5,445 bases of DNA from Dehalococcoidia bacterium (GTDB lineage Bacteria; Chloroflexota; Dehalococcoidia; GIF9; UBA5629), in the NCBI GenBank assembly GCA_012961565.1, contig DTZC01000123.1:1-5445 (forward strand), given 5' to 3'. Position 1 is the first letter of the stretch. Each line of letters opens with the position of its first letter. The position numbers were made by a program, and so were the translations under genes. The notes beneath the pieces were generated by a model that searched no databases, was not told the origin of the DNA, and saw only the letters and a program-made list of their open reading frames with translations. Shown one piece after another: positions 4,992 to 5,445 of the stretch.

Positions 4992-5445
4992 TCAAATGCT
5001 CTCAAACCTCCCCTCGAGTTTTTTCATCACCTGGGGCATAGTGGTATATTCCATCTCTTCCAGCGGCAGCCGGTGTGGTTCAAAAGGACCGAGACTGCGC
5101 AGCATATCAGCTATGTCGCTAGCCTGCCTGCGGGCATTATTGAACGCCGGGTCATCGAACAGGTCCAGAGGTCCTACGAGCATACCTTCAGCGAGCTGAA
5201 ATCCAGCGGCAATCACCCGGGGCGGTCCGTCAAAGCGGGAAGGGTTGCTCTCCCTGACAGCCACCGGCATCAGCGGACCGTGGTGCGAACCTCTCATCCA
5301 GCCCTCAACGATGTGGGGGCGGGCAAACGGCTCCAGAACCTCACCCACTGCCGGGAACTGTCCCTGTGAGCGGACGATGCATACCGGGTCATCTTTGCCC
5401 ACATACCTCCCCGCAATTAGAGCCAGCCGCTGGGTGGAAGATACC
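4992..5445 (-). CDS. fbp: Fructose-1,6-bisphosphate aldolase/phosphatase, C-terminal part (cut by window edge)
   Basis: This is the C-terminal 150 residues of the bifunctional enzyme that condenses triose phosphates and dephosphorylates the product to fructose 6-phosphate, making gluconeogenesis one-way. Recognisable blocks are RLALIAGRYVGKDDP, EGWMRGSHHGPLMPV, FDGPPRV, DLFDDPAF and GPFEPHRLPLEEMEYTT. From the known archaeal enzymes, the Schiff-base Lys232 has Tyr229 three residues before it and Tyr348 116 residues after it. Here YVGK gives that Tyr (5403-5405) and Lys (5394-5396), and the Tyr of MEYTT lies exactly 116 residues on. The reading frame is open to position 5445 and the true start lies outside, roughly 215-250 residues upstream. 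An in-frame GTG at 5400-5402 falls between the two active-site residues and cannot be the start. The gene probably heads, or lies early in, the rdgB-moaA-moaC operon. Confidence 0.94.
   Translation of the reverse strand, partial: VSSTQRLALIAGRYVGKDDPVCIVRSQGQFPAVGEVLEPFARPHIVEGWMRGSHHGPLMPVAVRESNPSRFDGPPRVIAAGFQLAEGMLVGPLDLFDDPAFNNARRQASDIADMLRSLGPFEPHRLPLEEMEYTTMPQVMKKLEGRFESI

Overview
The window carries six protein genes, all on the minus strand, and no RNA gene, CRISPR array or transposase gene that I can recognise. The genes look bacterial: DnaN, RdgB, MoaA and MoaC are of bacterial type, Shine-Dalgarno sites are good, and one sigma70-like promoter is nearly perfect. A fructose-1,6-bisphosphate aldolase/phosphatase of the kind typical of archaea and deep-branching bacteria, a stand-alone COG1600 iron-sulfur protein, a fairly GC-rich composition and palindromic repeats between genes together suggest an anaerobic member of the Chloroflexota, perhaps Dehalococcoidia. 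That placement is an inference from gene content, not a proven assignment.

Layout, read in the direction of transcription (right to left). At the right edge lies the C-terminal 150 residues of the FBP aldolase/phosphatase (4992-5445, cut by the window). After 39 bp comes rdgB (XTP/dITP pyrophosphatase, 4344-4952). It overlaps moaA (GTP 3',8-cyclase, 3334-4347) by 4 bases, and moaA is followed after 2 bases by moaC (cyclic pyranopterin monophosphate synthase, 2876-3331). The spacing suggests one transcript whose promoter lies beyond the right edge. MoaA and MoaC together make cyclic pyranopterin monophosphate, the first intermediate of molybdenum/tungsten cofactor. The FBP enzyme serves gluconeogenesis and RdgB cleans the nucleotide pool, so the operon is functionally mixed.

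The gap 2415-2875 holds a cluster of short GC-rich hairpin repeats built around CTTTAG/CTAAAG, then a strong promoter (TTGACT, 17 bp, TATACT) just upstream of dnaN. dnaN (1287-2414) encodes the DNA polymerase III sliding clamp and stands without dnaA or recF in view. A second gap (979-1286) holds two degenerate copies of the same repeat and a weaker promoter candidate ahead of the last gene (43-978). That gene encodes a 311-residue protein with two predicted [4Fe-4S] clusters, related to but distinct from epoxyqueuosine reductase.

Most of the window is ordinary housekeeping. The items worth a second look are the repeat family shared by both gaps, the orphan COG1600 protein, the bifunctional FBP enzyme with its aldolase residues in view, and the compact translational signals in the moa operon. 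I found no convincing evidence of a new multi-gene system.
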